This document shows, piece after piece, positions 1 through 8,532 of a DNA stretch of 64,000 nt (its first letter is position 1; each line of letters opens with the position of its first letter). The stretch spans positions 372,001 to 436,000 of the forward strand of contig NZ_CP192056.1 in the NCBI RefSeq assembly GCF_050942215.1, written 5' to 3'. The notes beneath the pieces are model-generated. The model was not told the DNA's origin. It was given only the letters and a program-made list of their open reading frames with translations, and ran no database searches. Source of the stretch: Sphaerimonospora sp050942215 (GTDB taxonomy: Bacteria > Actinomycetota > Actinomycetes > Streptosporangiales > Streptosporangiaceae). Position numbers and translations under genes: made by a program.

Positions 1-781
1 TGTACACGTAGTCGAACAGCTTGGCCGTCTCGATGAAAAAGTCGAAGTTGGGCGGGTCCTCCTTGTTCCAGAAGACCGTGGGGATGCCCTCGTCCCGGCA
101 CCAGGCGATCAGGTCGCGCAACTCCTGCTTGGGGGCGTTGGTCCCGGTCATCTGGTAGCGCCACCGGCCCTGGTTGCCGTGCCAGGCCGACTCGCAGAAC
201 AACAGCTCGGGCCGTTTCTCGGCGAAGATCTCCCGCCAGTCCTGCAGGCCGAACTCGATCTGGTCCCACTCGTAGCGGAACGCCATGCGGGAGAAGTCGT
301 CGAGGATCACCGCGACCGGCATGTCCGGCCGCACGATCGGGCCGTCGGGCCACTTCAGGTTGGGGATGGTGACCTCGGGGCCCCTGGCCTCGGCCTGCGC
401 GGCGACCTCGATCGCCGGCTTCGGCGCCTGCGGCGCGCGCTTGCGGTCCTTCATCGCCTTGCGGATGTCGCGCGGGAGCCGGATGAACTTGGCGGGCTTC
501 GACCCGGCGCTCGTCAGGACCTCCGCCACCCGATAGGGACGCTGGACCTGGGTTGCCTTGATCCGCCAGACGGCGTAGTCGGCGCGGGCCTCCTGGTAGG
601 CGAGGCGGTTCTCCAGGTCGCGGATCCGCTGCTCGTAGTGCTCGACGTGCTTGCGCTCCTCGGGCAGCCAGTTCGCCGCCCCCAGCCGCTTGAACCGGGG
701 TTCCTCGGGCGTCTGGGGCTCCTCCGGAGTCTGGCCCGAGTTCTGGGCGCCGGTCTCACGAGTCTCGTCCGTCTCAGCCAT
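1..781 (-). CDS. glycosyltransferase-like protein, N-terminal part (runs off the window)
   Basis: Open reading frame with no stop from an ATG at 781 to the window edge, giving about 260 residues. It begins with an acidic, Pro/Glu-rich segment (about residues 1-30), then a charged helical stretch around residues 45-75 (HVEHYEQRIRDLENRLAYQ) that could form a short coiled coil. The region after residue 150 (VAVILDDFSRMAFRYEWDQ, then PELLFCESAWHGNQGRWRY and IPTVFWNKEDPPNFDFF) reads like the N-terminal Rossmann half of CgeB/DUF3880-like glycosyltransferases. That comparison is from memory, not a search. The gene lies on the same strand as the wecB-type gene and downstream of it, so it may be the next gene of the surface-glycan operon, separated by the 242-bp repeat element. 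The catalytic C-terminal half is outside the window. Confidence 0.75.
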   Translation of the reverse strand, partial: MAETDETRETGAQNSGQTPEEPQTPEEPRFKRLGAANWLPEERKHVEHYEQRIRDLENRLAYQEARADYAVWRIKATQVQRPYRVAEVLTSAGSKPAKFIRLPRDIRKAMKDRKRAPQAPKPAIEVAAQAEARGPEVTIPNLKWPDGPIVRPDMPVAVILDDFSRMAFRYEWDQIEFGLQDWREIFAEKRPELLFCESAWHGNQGRWRYQMTGTNAPKQELRDLIAWCRDEGIPTVFWNKEDPPNFDFFIETAKLFDYVY

Positions 782-853
782 GCTTCTCCCCTTTGTGGAA
801 AAGACATCGTACGGTGACTACCGCCCGCTTCGTGCCGATATGCCCGAGCTGGC

Positions 854-1095
854 CGTGATCTTGCGAATACTCGCACATCGGGCCGTGAGCGGGGGTTTCA
901 CGTTCGTGATCTTGCAGTTCCTCGCAGAGGTATGCCCTGAGCAGCGAGAACACGCTCCGTGATCTTGCACTCCCAACTGCAAGATCACGAAGCGTGGAGA
1001 CGCAGGTCAGGTGGCTCGTCTGCGAGAAACTGCAAGATCACGGAGTCGATTCACGCAGGTCGGGACCATGGCTTGCGAGCAACTGCAAGATCACG
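854..1095. repeat. 242-bp dyad array of CGTGATCTTGCA sites, copy 1
   Basis: Three forward copies of CGTGATCTTGCA (or variant CGTGATCTTGCG) start at 854, 905 and 958. Three reverse copies end at 989, 1042 and 1095. Steps are 51, 53, then 53, 53 bp, so the element is a dyad centred near 974. The two central sites face each other as a hairpin with 12-bp arms and an 8-nt loop (958-989). Outer sites continue into a second conserved block (GTTTCTCGCAG-like); the first site has the distinct continuation GAATACTCGC. The last site contains the TGA stop (1091-1093) of the wecB-type gene. A second element with the same geometry lies at 32663-32904 in inverted orientation. Function unknown. Confidence 0.9.
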
Positions 1096-2233
1096 GGAAG
1101 AGGGGGTGGTCGACGCGGCCGCGGGAGGCGGGGGAGAGGTTCTCGCCCGCCAGCCAGGCCGAGATCACCCGGGCGATCCTGAGTCCGGCCGCGCCGTCCC
1201 ACAGGGGCGGCAGCTCCCCGCTCGGCGTGGCCGCGCCATCGGCGAGCGCCTTCTCGGCGGCGGCGGCCAGCCCGGCGGGGGTGACGAGGCGGTTGGTCCC
1301 GTGGGTGACGGTGATCGGGCGCTCGGTGTTGGGCCGGACGGTGAGGCACGGGACGCCCAGCATGGTCGTCTCCTCCTGTACGCCTCCGGAGTCGGTCACC
1401 ACCAGCGCTGCGCCCCGTACGAGCGACAGGAAGTCGATGTAGCCGAGCGGGTCGACGATCTTGAGGTTCCGCCGGTCCACGAGGCCGGCTTCGGCGAGCC
1501 GCTGCCGCCCGCGCGGGTGCAGCGGCACGATGACCGGAATCTGCTCGGCGACGTCGAGCACCGCCTCGACGAGTTCGCGGGCCGCCTCGGGGGCGTCCAC
1601 GTTGGCCGGCCGGTGCAGCGTCGCGACCGCGTACCTGCCCGACACGCCCAGACGCTCCTGCACCGGGGCCGGGTCGAGCCCGGGCAGTGCGGCGAACAGG
1701 CTGTCGATCATGGGGTTGCCGACGAGGTGCACCCGCGCGGGATCGACGCCCTCGTCGGCCAGATGCGACAGCGCCTCCGGCGAGGTGGCGAACAGCAGGT
1801 CCGACAGCGCGTCGGTGACGACCCGGTTGACCTCCTCGGGCATCCCCCGGTCGAACGAGCGCAGCCCGGCCTCCACGTGCGCGGTCGGCACGTGCAGCTT
1901 GGCGCACACGAGGATGGCGGCGAGCGTCGAGTTCACGTCGCCGTAGACGACCACCAGCGAGGGGGAGTGCTCCAGCACCACCTCTTCGAGGCCGGTGAGC
2001 AGCGCGGCCGTCTGCCGCGCATGAGATCCGGAGCCCACGCCGAGGTTGGCGATCGGCTCGGGCAGGCCCAGGTCGGCGAAGAACACGTCCGACATGAGCG
2101 CGTCGTAGTGCTGACCCGTGTGGACGATGCCCTGCCGCACTCCGAGCTCGGCCAGGCCCTTCACGACCGGGGCCGCCTTGACGAAGTTGGGCCGGGCGCC
2201 CAGCACGTGCAGGACGAGGGGATTGTCCCTCAT
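1091..2233 (-). CDS. wecB: UDP-N-acetylglucosamine 2-epimerase (non-hydrolysing)
   Basis: 380 residues, normal length for the family. The enzyme interconverts UDP-GlcNAc and UDP-ManNAc in the cytoplasm. Diagnostic motifs are visible: GARPNFVK (residues 12-19), HTGQHYD (38-44), GDVNST (98-103), HVEAGLRSFDRGMPEE (119-134) and TDSGGVQEE (280-288). The ATG at 2233 precedes the glycosyltransferase-like Rossmann start directly. The gene is divergent from the GT4 gene at 2308 across a 74-bp gap that must hold both promoters. With the UDP-sugar dehydrogenase at 4177 it would give UDP-ManNAc and then UDP-ManNAcA for a surface polysaccharide. The stop codon is embedded in the last site of the 242-bp repeat element. 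Confidence 0.93.
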   Translation of the reverse strand: MRDNPLVLHVLGARPNFVKAAPVVKGLAELGVRQGIVHTGQHYDALMSDVFFADLGLPEPIANLGVGSGSHARQTAALLTGLEEVVLEHSPSLVVVYGDVNSTLAAILVCAKLHVPTAHVEAGLRSFDRGMPEEVNRVVTDALSDLLFATSPEALSHLADEGVDPARVHLVGNPMIDSLFAALPGLDPAPVQERLGVSGRYAVATLHRPANVDAPEAARELVEAVLDVAEQIPVIVPLHPRGRQRLAEAGLVDRRNLKIVDPLGYIDFLSLVRGAALVVTDSGGVQEETTMLGVPCLTVRPNTERPITVTHGTNRLVTPAGLAAAAEKALADGAATPSGELPPLWDGAAGLRIARVISAWLAGENLSPASRGRVDHPLFP

Positions 2234-2307
2234 TGACCACGCCTTTCATCCGGTCGTCGGTGGTTTGACCTCTCTGGGACAAACGTTGCCTATGGTACGT
2301 TCACGCC

Positions 2308-4095
2308 GTGCAACCCGAGGCCAATACTCCTACTACGCCTCCCACGCCCCCGGCAGCTCCGACGCAGGCTTCCCGGATAGCCGCCACGTCTGCCAAGGTC
2401 GGCCTGGGCGGTTTCCTCCGCGGCTTCGCGAGGAACCCGGTCGTCGTCTCACGGATCTTCGTGAGCAAGGTCAAGTCGGATCCCGTACGGGTCGCCCAGG
2501 CCGCGGCGGACGCCATGCCGTCAGGGCTGCGTCCGGTGATCGGACGCGTCGCCTGGCCGGCGGCCCGCTACACGCGGGTGGGCACCCGGCGCGTGCGGAG
2601 GGTCGCCCGGAAGATCCTCCGCCGGATGGCCGACGGGCCGATGGAGAAGGCGAAGGGGCACTTCGACACGGGGAACATGACGCAGGCGGTCAAGACGCTG
2701 CAGCCCCACCAGCGGTGGCCGTTCATCCGCCGCAGGATCGCCTACTACGAGGGCGAGATGGCCGCGCTCGGGCCCGACCCGATCCCGCCCAAACCCAAGG
2801 TCATCATGGGTGAGCGGGTGCCCGGCCGGGTGCTCCACATGGTCACCAACGCGCTGCCGTACACGCAGGCCGGCTACACGGTGCGCACGCATCGGATCGT
2901 CACCGCGCAGCGTGCCGCCGGGCTCGACCCCCACGTGGTGACGAGCTGGGGCTGGCCGATGCTGCAGGGGCACACCGAGGCGGAGCCGTACGAAGAGATC
3001 GACCAGATCCCGTACTACCGGCTGCTGCCGAAGGGTGAGGTGCCGTTCGAGACCCGCGGCCGGATCATCCGCGGCGCCGCCGACGTGACCGAGCTCGTCC
3101 GCACCCTGCGGCCGCAGGTGCTGCACGCCGCCACCGATCACCGCAACGGCTCGGTCGCGATGGCCGTACGCGAGCGGACGAACACCCCGTTCGTCTACGA
3201 GGTGCGCGGATTCCTCGAGGAGACCTGGGCCTCCCGCGACCCCAGGCGGGTCGGCACCGAGCGCCACCGCATGCAGCGCGAGCGCGAGGCGACGCTCATG
3301 CGCGCCGCCGACGCCGTCGTGACGCTCGCGGAGACGATGGCCGCCGAGATCGTCGAGCGGGGCGTCCCCCGTGAGCGGATCCACCTTGCGCCCAACGCGG
3401 TGGACGACGCGCTGCTCACCGCGGAATACGACGGCGCGGCCTTCCGGCAGCAGTACGGCATCGCGGAGAACGAGATCGTCGTCGGCTCGGTGTCGAGCAT
3501 CGTCGGCTACGAGGGCTTCGCGACGCTGCTGAGCGCTGCCGCGCTGCTGCGCGACGCGAAGACGCCGGTGCGGGTCCTCCTCGTCGGCGACGGCGCCGAG
3601 CGGCCGGCTCTGCTGGAGCAGGTCGAACGGCTCGGCCTGCGGGACGCGATCCTGCCCGGCCGGGTGGGACCGGACGAGGCGCTCCAGGCGCAGGCGGCGA
3701 TCGACATCTTCGTCTGCCCGCGCGAGGACCTGAGGGTCTGCCGCCTGGTCACCCCGCTCAAGCCGGTCGAGGCCATGGCGCTCGGGAAGCCGGTGGTGCT
3801 CAGCGACCTGCCGGCGCTCGCCGAGCTCCTCGGCGCCGGAGGCGCCGCGGACATGACCTCGGGAGGGTCGGGGACGGGCGGGGCCGGTCTTCTCGTACGG
3901 CCCGGCGACCCGGCGGCGCTCGCGAACGCCCTCGCCGCGCTGCGAGACGATCCGGAGCGCCGCCGCGCGATGGGCGAGGCCGGGAAGGCCGAGGTGGCGG
4001 CGCATCGGACGTGGAGCAGTCTGGCTCGCACCTACCAGCACATCTACCAAACAGTTACCGAGAGAAGCCAATCACCTGAACATCCGGTGCATTAG
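2308..4095 (+). CDS. GT4-family glycosyltransferase with N-terminal extension
   Basis: 595 residues from a GTG start. A Pro/Thr-rich N-terminus and a basic region (about residues 1-150) precede a canonical two-domain GT-B fold. The N-terminal donor/acceptor domain begins near RVLHMVTNALPYTQAGYTVRTH (about residue 170). The C-terminal nucleotide-sugar domain contains APNAVD, GDGAERPALLEQ, and the EX7E-like region PLKPVEAMALGKPVVLSD near residue 490. No clear Shine-Dalgarno precedes GTG and a TATGGT box lies just upstream (2291-2296), so the transcript may be nearly leaderless. Divergent from the wecB-type gene, followed 81 bp later by the UDP-sugar dehydrogenase. It probably transfers a sugar during surface-glycan assembly; substrate unknown. 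Confidence 0.87.
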   Translation: MQPEANTPTTPPTPPAAPTQASRIAATSAKVGLGGFLRGFARNPVVVSRIFVSKVKSDPVRVAQAAADAMPSGLRPVIGRVAWPAARYTRVGTRRVRRVARKILRRMADGPMEKAKGHFDTGNMTQAVKTLQPHQRWPFIRRRIAYYEGEMAALGPDPIPPKPKVIMGERVPGRVLHMVTNALPYTQAGYTVRTHRIVTAQRAAGLDPHVVTSWGWPMLQGHTEAEPYEEIDQIPYYRLLPKGEVPFETRGRIIRGAADVTELVRTLRPQVLHAATDHRNGSVAMAVRERTNTPFVYEVRGFLEETWASRDPRRVGTERHRMQREREATLMRAADAVVTLAETMAAEIVERGVPRERIHLAPNAVDDALLTAEYDGAAFRQQYGIAENEIVVGSVSSIVGYEGFATLLSAAALLRDAKTPVRVLLVGDGAERPALLEQVERLGLRDAILPGRVGPDEALQAQAAIDIFVCPREDLRVCRLVTPLKPVEAMALGKPVVLSDLPALAELLGAGGAADMTSGGSGTGGAGLLVRPGDPAALANALAALRDDPERRRAMGEAGKAEVAAHRTWSSLARTYQHIYQTVTERSQSPEHPVH

Positions 4096-4132
4096 ACGTC
4101 CTTGGTGCCAAGTTGAGATAACCTTTGCCACC

Positions 4133-4180
4133 ATGAAGTGTTGTTTCCGCCCCCAGGTCACCACCCGGGTCGTCCCGTGA
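4133..4180 (+). other. 15-codon upstream ORF overlapping the dehydrogenase start
   Basis: ATG at 4133 opens a 15-codon frame (MKCCFRPQVTTRVVP) that ends in TGA at 4178-4180. The TGA overlaps the GTG (4177-4179) that is the best start for the dehydrogenase, a GTGA arrangement typical of translational coupling. A TAACCT box lies a few bases upstream of the ATG, so the mRNA could begin close to this ATG. Whether the peptide is made is unknown; the frame could be chance. Confidence 0.35.
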
Positions 4181-5442
4181 CCCCCGTCGATCTCACGGTC
4201 ATCGGGCTGGGTTACGTGGGCATGCCGCTGGTCAAGGAGGCCGCGGCGGGCGGCCTGCGGGTGGCCGGCCTGGACGTCGATCCCCGTAAGGTCGAGGCCA
4301 TCAGCGCCGGTCGGTCGTACATCGACGACATCACCGACGCCGATCTCGACGCCATGCTCTCCAGCGGCTTCACCGCGACGCTGGATCCCTCGGTGCTCGC
4401 GCGCTCGCAGACCATCGTCATCTGCGTGCCGACGCCGCTCGACGAGGATCGCCGGCCGGACCTGTCCGCTGTCGAGGGCGCGATCGACGCGGTCGCCGAG
4501 CGCCTCCAGCGGGGGACGCTGGTCGTGCTGGAGTCCACCACCTGGCCCGGCACGACCGACCAGCTCGTGCGGCCGCTGCTGGAGCGGCGCTCGGGGCTGG
4601 TGGCCGGCCGGGACTTCCACCTGGCGTACTCGCCCGAGCGCATCGACCCGGGCAACCTCAAGTACGGCCTGCGCAACACTCCGAAGGTCGTCGGCGGCCA
4701 CACGATCGCCTGCCGGGACCGGGCGGTGGCCTTCTACAGCCGGTTCGTCGAGCGGGTGGTGCCGGTCAGCGGCACCCGCGAGGCCGAGATGGCCAAGCTG
4801 CTCGAGAACACCTACCGCCACGTCAACATCGCCCTCGTGAACGAGATGGCGATCTTCTGTGACGAGCTCGACGTGAACCTGTGGGAGGCCATCGAGGCGG
4901 CCTCCACCAAGCCGTTCGGGTTCCAGAAGTTCCTGCCGGGCCCGGGGGTGGGCGGCCACTGCATCCCGGTCGACCCGTCCTACCTGTCGTACACCGTGCG
5001 CAAGCTCGGTTATCCCTTCCGCTTCGTCGAGCTCGCCCAGGAGATCAACGAGCGGATGCCGGCCTACGTGGTGGCCCGGGTGCAGCGGCTGCTGAACCGG
5101 GAGCGCAAGGCCGTGAACGGCTCCCGCGTGCTGCTCCTCGGCGTCACCTACAAACCCGACATCGCCGACCAGCGCGAGACCCCGGCGGTCCCGGTGGCCG
5201 AGGCGCTGCTGGAGTTGGGCGCCGAGCTGTCGTACTGCGATCCGCACGTCCCGGCGTGGGAGATAGAGGGCAGAACGATCCCTCGTGCCGAGGACCTGGC
5301 CGAGGCCGTCGAGGCGGCCGACGTCACCGTGCTGCTCCAGCAGCACTCCATATTCGATCTGGACGTGGTGGAGAATCGGGCCCGGCTCGTGCTCGACACT
5401 CGCGGCGTGCTCGCGACCGGCGAACGCGTCGAGCGGTTGTAG
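4177..5442 (+). CDS. wecC: UDP-sugar 6-dehydrogenase (UDP-ManNAc dehydrogenase type)
   Basis: 421 residues when started at GTG 4177, which places the NAD-binding motif GLGYVGMP near the N-terminus as in relatives. A GTG at 4138 would add 13 atypical residues. Other hallmarks are CVPTPLDE, ESTTWPGTT, YSPERIDPGN, a KLLENTYRHVNIALVNE helix, and the catalytic-cysteine loop GPGVGGHCIPVDP near residue 265, followed by the C-terminal UDP-binding domain (GVTYKPDIADQRETP). The enzyme oxidises a UDP-hexose to the uronic acid with two NAD+. Pairing with the UDP-GlcNAc 2-epimerase favours UDP-ManNAc as substrate, giving UDP-ManNAcA. UDP-glucose remains possible. The next gene starts 13 bp downstream. Confidence 0.87.
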   Translation: MTPVDLTVIGLGYVGMPLVKEAAAGGLRVAGLDVDPRKVEAISAGRSYIDDITDADLDAMLSSGFTATLDPSVLARSQTIVICVPTPLDEDRRPDLSAVEGAIDAVAERLQRGTLVVLESTTWPGTTDQLVRPLLERRSGLVAGRDFHLAYSPERIDPGNLKYGLRNTPKVVGGHTIACRDRAVAFYSRFVERVVPVSGTREAEMAKLLENTYRHVNIALVNEMAIFCDELDVNLWEAIEAASTKPFGFQKFLPGPGVGGHCIPVDPSYLSYTVRKLGYPFRFVELAQEINERMPAYVVARVQRLLNRERKAVNGSRVLLLGVTYKPDIADQRETPAVPVAEALLELGAELSYCDPHVPAWEIEGRTIPRAEDLAEAVEAADVTVLLQQHSIFDLDVVENRARLVLDTRGVLATGERVERL

Positions 5443-5455
5443 GAGGGGTCCGCTC

Positions 5456-6547
5456 GTGCACGTGCTCGTCATGACCGTGGTGCATCACCCCGAGGACGCC
5501 CGGATCCTGCACCGGCAGATCCGCGCGCTCGTCGACGCAGGTCATGAGGTCACGTACGCGGCGCCGTACACCGCGCGCGGGGTGATGCCCCGCTCGTGGG
5601 TCAACGGGGTGGATCTGCCCAGGGCGGCGGAACGGCGACGCCTGTCGGCCGTGTGGGCCGCGCGCAAGCTGTTCAAGAGCATGCGCGGCAGCGTGGATCT
5701 CGCGCTCATCCACGACCCGGAGCTGCTGCTCGCGGTGACCGGGGTGCGCAACCGGCCGCCGGTCGTCTGGGACGTCCACGAGGACACGCCCGCGACGCTC
5801 TCGCTGAAGCCGTGGCTGCCCGCGTTCCTGCGACCGCCGATGCGGTTTCTCGCCCGGCTTCTGGAGGGTACGGCGGAACGCCGCCTGCACCTGCTGCTCG
5901 CGGAGACGGCCTACGCCGGACGGTTCAAGCAGGTGCATCTCGTCGTGCCGAACGAGACGTGGGTGCCCGACACCGTCAGCCCGCCCGGCGACGACCGGGT
6001 GGTCTATCTGGGCTGGCTGTCGGAGGCCCGCGGCGTGCGTGAGGCGGTCGAGGTGGCCAGGCTGCTCCAGCCGCATCGTGTGGCGGTCGAGCTGATCGGC
6101 TACGCCGACCCGCAGAGCAGGCCGGTGCTCAACGACGCCGTCGCCCGCGGTCTGCTGGAGTGGCGTGACTTCATGCCGAACGACGAGGCGCTGAAGCGGC
6201 TCGACGGGGCGCTCGCCGGGCTGTCCCTGCTGCACGACGAGCCGAACTATCGGCACTCGATGCCCACTAAGATCATTGAGTACATGGCGCACGGGATCCC
6301 GGTGATCACCACGCCGTCGCCGCGTGCGGTGGAGCTCGTCGAGCGCTACCAGTGCGGCGTCGTGGTCTCCTGGCAGGATCCGGACGCGGTGGCCCAGGCC
6401 GTGCTCCGGCTCAGGAACGACGCGGCCGAGCGGCGCGCGACCGGCGCCCGCGGCTACGCCGCCGCCCGTGCCAACCATCACTGGCCGAGCTCGGCGCGCC
6501 GGTTCGTCGCCCAGCTCGAAGCCTGGGGCGGCGTCAAGAACCGCTGA
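5456..6547 (+). CDS. GT4-family glycosyltransferase
   Basis: 363 residues from GTG 5456, chosen because a GGAGGGG ribosome-binding site lies just before it and overlaps the preceding stop. The frame is open further upstream but that part is inside wecC. The protein starts with a typical GT-B opening (HVLVMTVVHHPEDARILHRQ) and contains VVWDVHEDTP, VVYLGWLSEARGV (start of the second domain) and MPTKIIEYMAHGIPVITTPS, the donor-binding Glu region. Cytoplasmic, probably acting on a lipid-linked glycan intermediate. Tight spacing to the dehydrogenase indicates one operon. Acceptor and donor are not predictable. Confidence 0.88.
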   Translation: MHVLVMTVVHHPEDARILHRQIRALVDAGHEVTYAAPYTARGVMPRSWVNGVDLPRAAERRRLSAVWAARKLFKSMRGSVDLALIHDPELLLAVTGVRNRPPVVWDVHEDTPATLSLKPWLPAFLRPPMRFLARLLEGTAERRLHLLLAETAYAGRFKQVHLVVPNETWVPDTVSPPGDDRVVYLGWLSEARGVREAVEVARLLQPHRVAVELIGYADPQSRPVLNDAVARGLLEWRDFMPNDEALKRLDGALAGLSLLHDEPNYRHSMPTKIIEYMAHGIPVITTPSPRAVELVERYQCGVVVSWQDPDAVAQAVLRLRNDAAERRATGARGYAAARANHHWPSSARRFVAQLEAWGGVKNR

Positions 6548-6560
6548 TCATCTGATTTGA

Positions 6561-8522
6561 ATGACGGGCGGTAGTGTCCTGAACGTGCGTTGGTTCACCC
6601 TAATCCTGGGCATGGCGATCCTCGCGGGGGTCGCATCCGTCGTGATCGTCCTGAGAGAAGCGGGTTCCGCGCCGCAGACGGCCAGCGCCACATCGCCGGC
6701 GGTTTCGCCCTCGCCCCAGCAGGGGGGCCCGCCCTCGCCCACGACCAGTGCGTTCACCGACCCGTGCGGCACCTTCGACACCACGGCTGCCACGCCGTAC
6801 GCCGTCACGGGCTACTGGCTGATCCCCACCTCCGACCCGTGCACCTGGCGCCGTCAGCTCCAGGCCATCCACCGCCTGGGCGGGGACACGGTCGTACGGC
6901 TCGGCTTCGGCCTGTCGCCGCGCCCGGTCGACCACGAGGGCCGGATCCTGAACAGGCTGGACGACGGCGCCGGCCCCAAGACCGCGACCCCGAAGACCGC
7001 GATCCCCAAGACCGCGACCCCCAAGACCGCGACCCCGAAGACCGTGACCCCGGGGAACGGGGCCCAGAGCGACCCCAAGCCCGACGGACGCTACGCCAAG
7101 TGCGAGGAGAACGGCCTCACCTGCGTGCAGTCGGCCGAGAAGGACCTCAAGGCCGCCAACCCGGGCAACATGCTCACCTGGACCTACGTCTACCGCACCG
7201 ACGAGCGTTTCGGCCCGGGCATCTTCCGCTGCCCGTCCATGGAGCACGAGATCGAGGTGAACGGCGCCGTCTTCTACCGGCTGATCGCCCCCGAGGACGG
7301 CTCGGACGACCCCACGTGCGACTTCACCTCCAAGGGGCGGCGCTATCACCTGATCCTGGTCTCGGCCGGGGTGAAGGACAGCCTGTCCGAGCTGCTCGAC
7401 CTGGGGGACCAGTTCGGCATCCAGGTCTTCCCCGCCCTGCCGCTCGCGCCGCGCGACCTGGTCAAGACGGCGACCGCCGATCCCCGGCACATCGGCACGC
7501 TCACCACGCTGACCCGGCGCGTCCTGCAGGACTACGGCGGCCGCTTCGCCGGCCGGGCCTCGCTCGGCGGCGTCTACCAGCCCTTCGAACTGCAGATCCG
7601 CGACTGGACCGACCCCGGCAAGTTCCAGACCCTCCAGGTCTACGAGGAGCAGCATCGGATCGTCGAGCAGGTGCTGCCGGGCAAACCCATCCTCGTCAGC
7701 CCCTACCTCGACGGCCGCAGGCAGAAGAAGTTCACCGCCACTCCGGCGCAGGTCGCCGCCGGGTTCAAGGCCCTCGCCCGGACCGGAGTGGGCATCATCG
7801 CCCCGCAGGACGGCCGGGGCACCGGCAAGCTCGGCCTCTACTGGCCCAACCTGAAGAACAAACCGGTGGACGAGCGGCTGAAGCCCGTGGTCGGCGACAG
7901 CACCTACGCCCACGCCTACCTCGGCTCGACTCGCGACTACTACCGTGCGATGGCGCAGGCCAGGGAGGAGCTCGCCCAGGAGGGCGTCGACGTGCGGCTC
8001 TGGGCCAACGTGGAGGCGTTCGAGCCGACGCCCGGCGGCGGTGCCGTCTGCGGCCGCCAGTCGGCCCGGGGACGTACGGACAAGGCCCGGCTGGACACCC
8101 AGGTCGCGCTGGCCGCGCCGTACGTCTCCAAGATCATCTCGTACATGTGGAGCGATTTCTTCACCTGCGACTCGCCCTCGCTGTCCGAGGAGATCTCCGC
8201 CGACTGGGACCGGCCCATCGCGATCGAGGCACGGCGTGACGAGCGGGACGGCCAGGGCGGTATGGAGATCCGGGGCTTCCACCTCGGCACCGTCAAGGTC
8301 ACGCTGAGCTGGACCGGCGTGGAGACCCCGCGGGTGGTCGACTCGGTGCTGGCCGGCGTACACGACACGGCGCCCATCGAGGGGCTGCCGGTCGGCGCCG
8401 AGAAGATCTGGATCCCGGTCGACTGGGCGAGCGTGCCGGAGAAGGTGTGGGTGCGCGTCGACGTGACCGCCCCCGACGGCAGGAAGGCGGCGGAGCCGGT
8501 CTACTACCGCAATAACGTGTAG
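6561..8522 (+). CDS. secreted/membrane-anchored putative glycoside hydrolase-like protein
   Basis: 653 residues. One N-terminal hydrophobic segment (WFTLILGMAILAGVASVVIV, residues 10-29) serves as signal or anchor, followed by a Pro/Ser-rich linker. The body looks like a TIM-barrel enzyme of the DUF4434 type (from memory): GYWLIPTSDPCTWRRQLQ near residue 94, LVSAGVKDSLSELLDLGDQFG, ILVSPYLDGRR, GIIAPQDGRG and LWANVEAFEP, which gives candidate acidic catalytic residues. A C-terminal beta domain follows. Residues 137-161 contain five tandem copies of a KTATP-like pentapeptide, encoded by a 15-bp tandem repeat (6978-7050). It follows the glycosyltransferase by 13 bp, so it belongs to the glycan locus and may trim or modify the exported polymer. 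Confidence 0.6.
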   Translation: MTGGSVLNVRWFTLILGMAILAGVASVVIVLREAGSAPQTASATSPAVSPSPQQGGPPSPTTSAFTDPCGTFDTTAATPYAVTGYWLIPTSDPCTWRRQLQAIHRLGGDTVVRLGFGLSPRPVDHEGRILNRLDDGAGPKTATPKTAIPKTATPKTATPKTVTPGNGAQSDPKPDGRYAKCEENGLTCVQSAEKDLKAANPGNMLTWTYVYRTDERFGPGIFRCPSMEHEIEVNGAVFYRLIAPEDGSDDPTCDFTSKGRRYHLILVSAGVKDSLSELLDLGDQFGIQVFPALPLAPRDLVKTATADPRHIGTLTTLTRRVLQDYGGRFAGRASLGGVYQPFELQIRDWTDPGKFQTLQVYEEQHRIVEQVLPGKPILVSPYLDGRRQKKFTATPAQVAAGFKALARTGVGIIAPQDGRGTGKLGLYWPNLKNKPVDERLKPVVGDSTYAHAYLGSTRDYYRAMAQAREELAQEGVDVRLWANVEAFEPTPGGGAVCGRQSARGRTDKARLDTQVALAAPYVSKIISYMWSDFFTCDSPSLSEEISADWDRPIAIEARRDERDGQGGMEIRGFHLGTVKVTLSWTGVETPRVVDSVLAGVHDTAPIEGLPVGAEKIWIPVDWASVPEKVWVRVDVTAPDGRKAAEPVYYRNNV

Positions 8523-8532
8523 GTTGCCTGTC

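Noticed and set aside
854..1095. CRISPR array
   Set aside because: About 21-bp repeats with 32-bp gaps look CRISPR-like, but the repeats switch orientation in the middle, the gaps are homologous between copies and no cas gene is present.
1038..2282. Long frames overlapping the wecB-type gene on both strands
   Set aside because: Shadow frames; the wecB frame carries all family motifs.
4072..5472. Minus-strand frame opposite the UDP-sugar dehydrogenase
   Set aside because: Shadow frame of a recognised enzyme.
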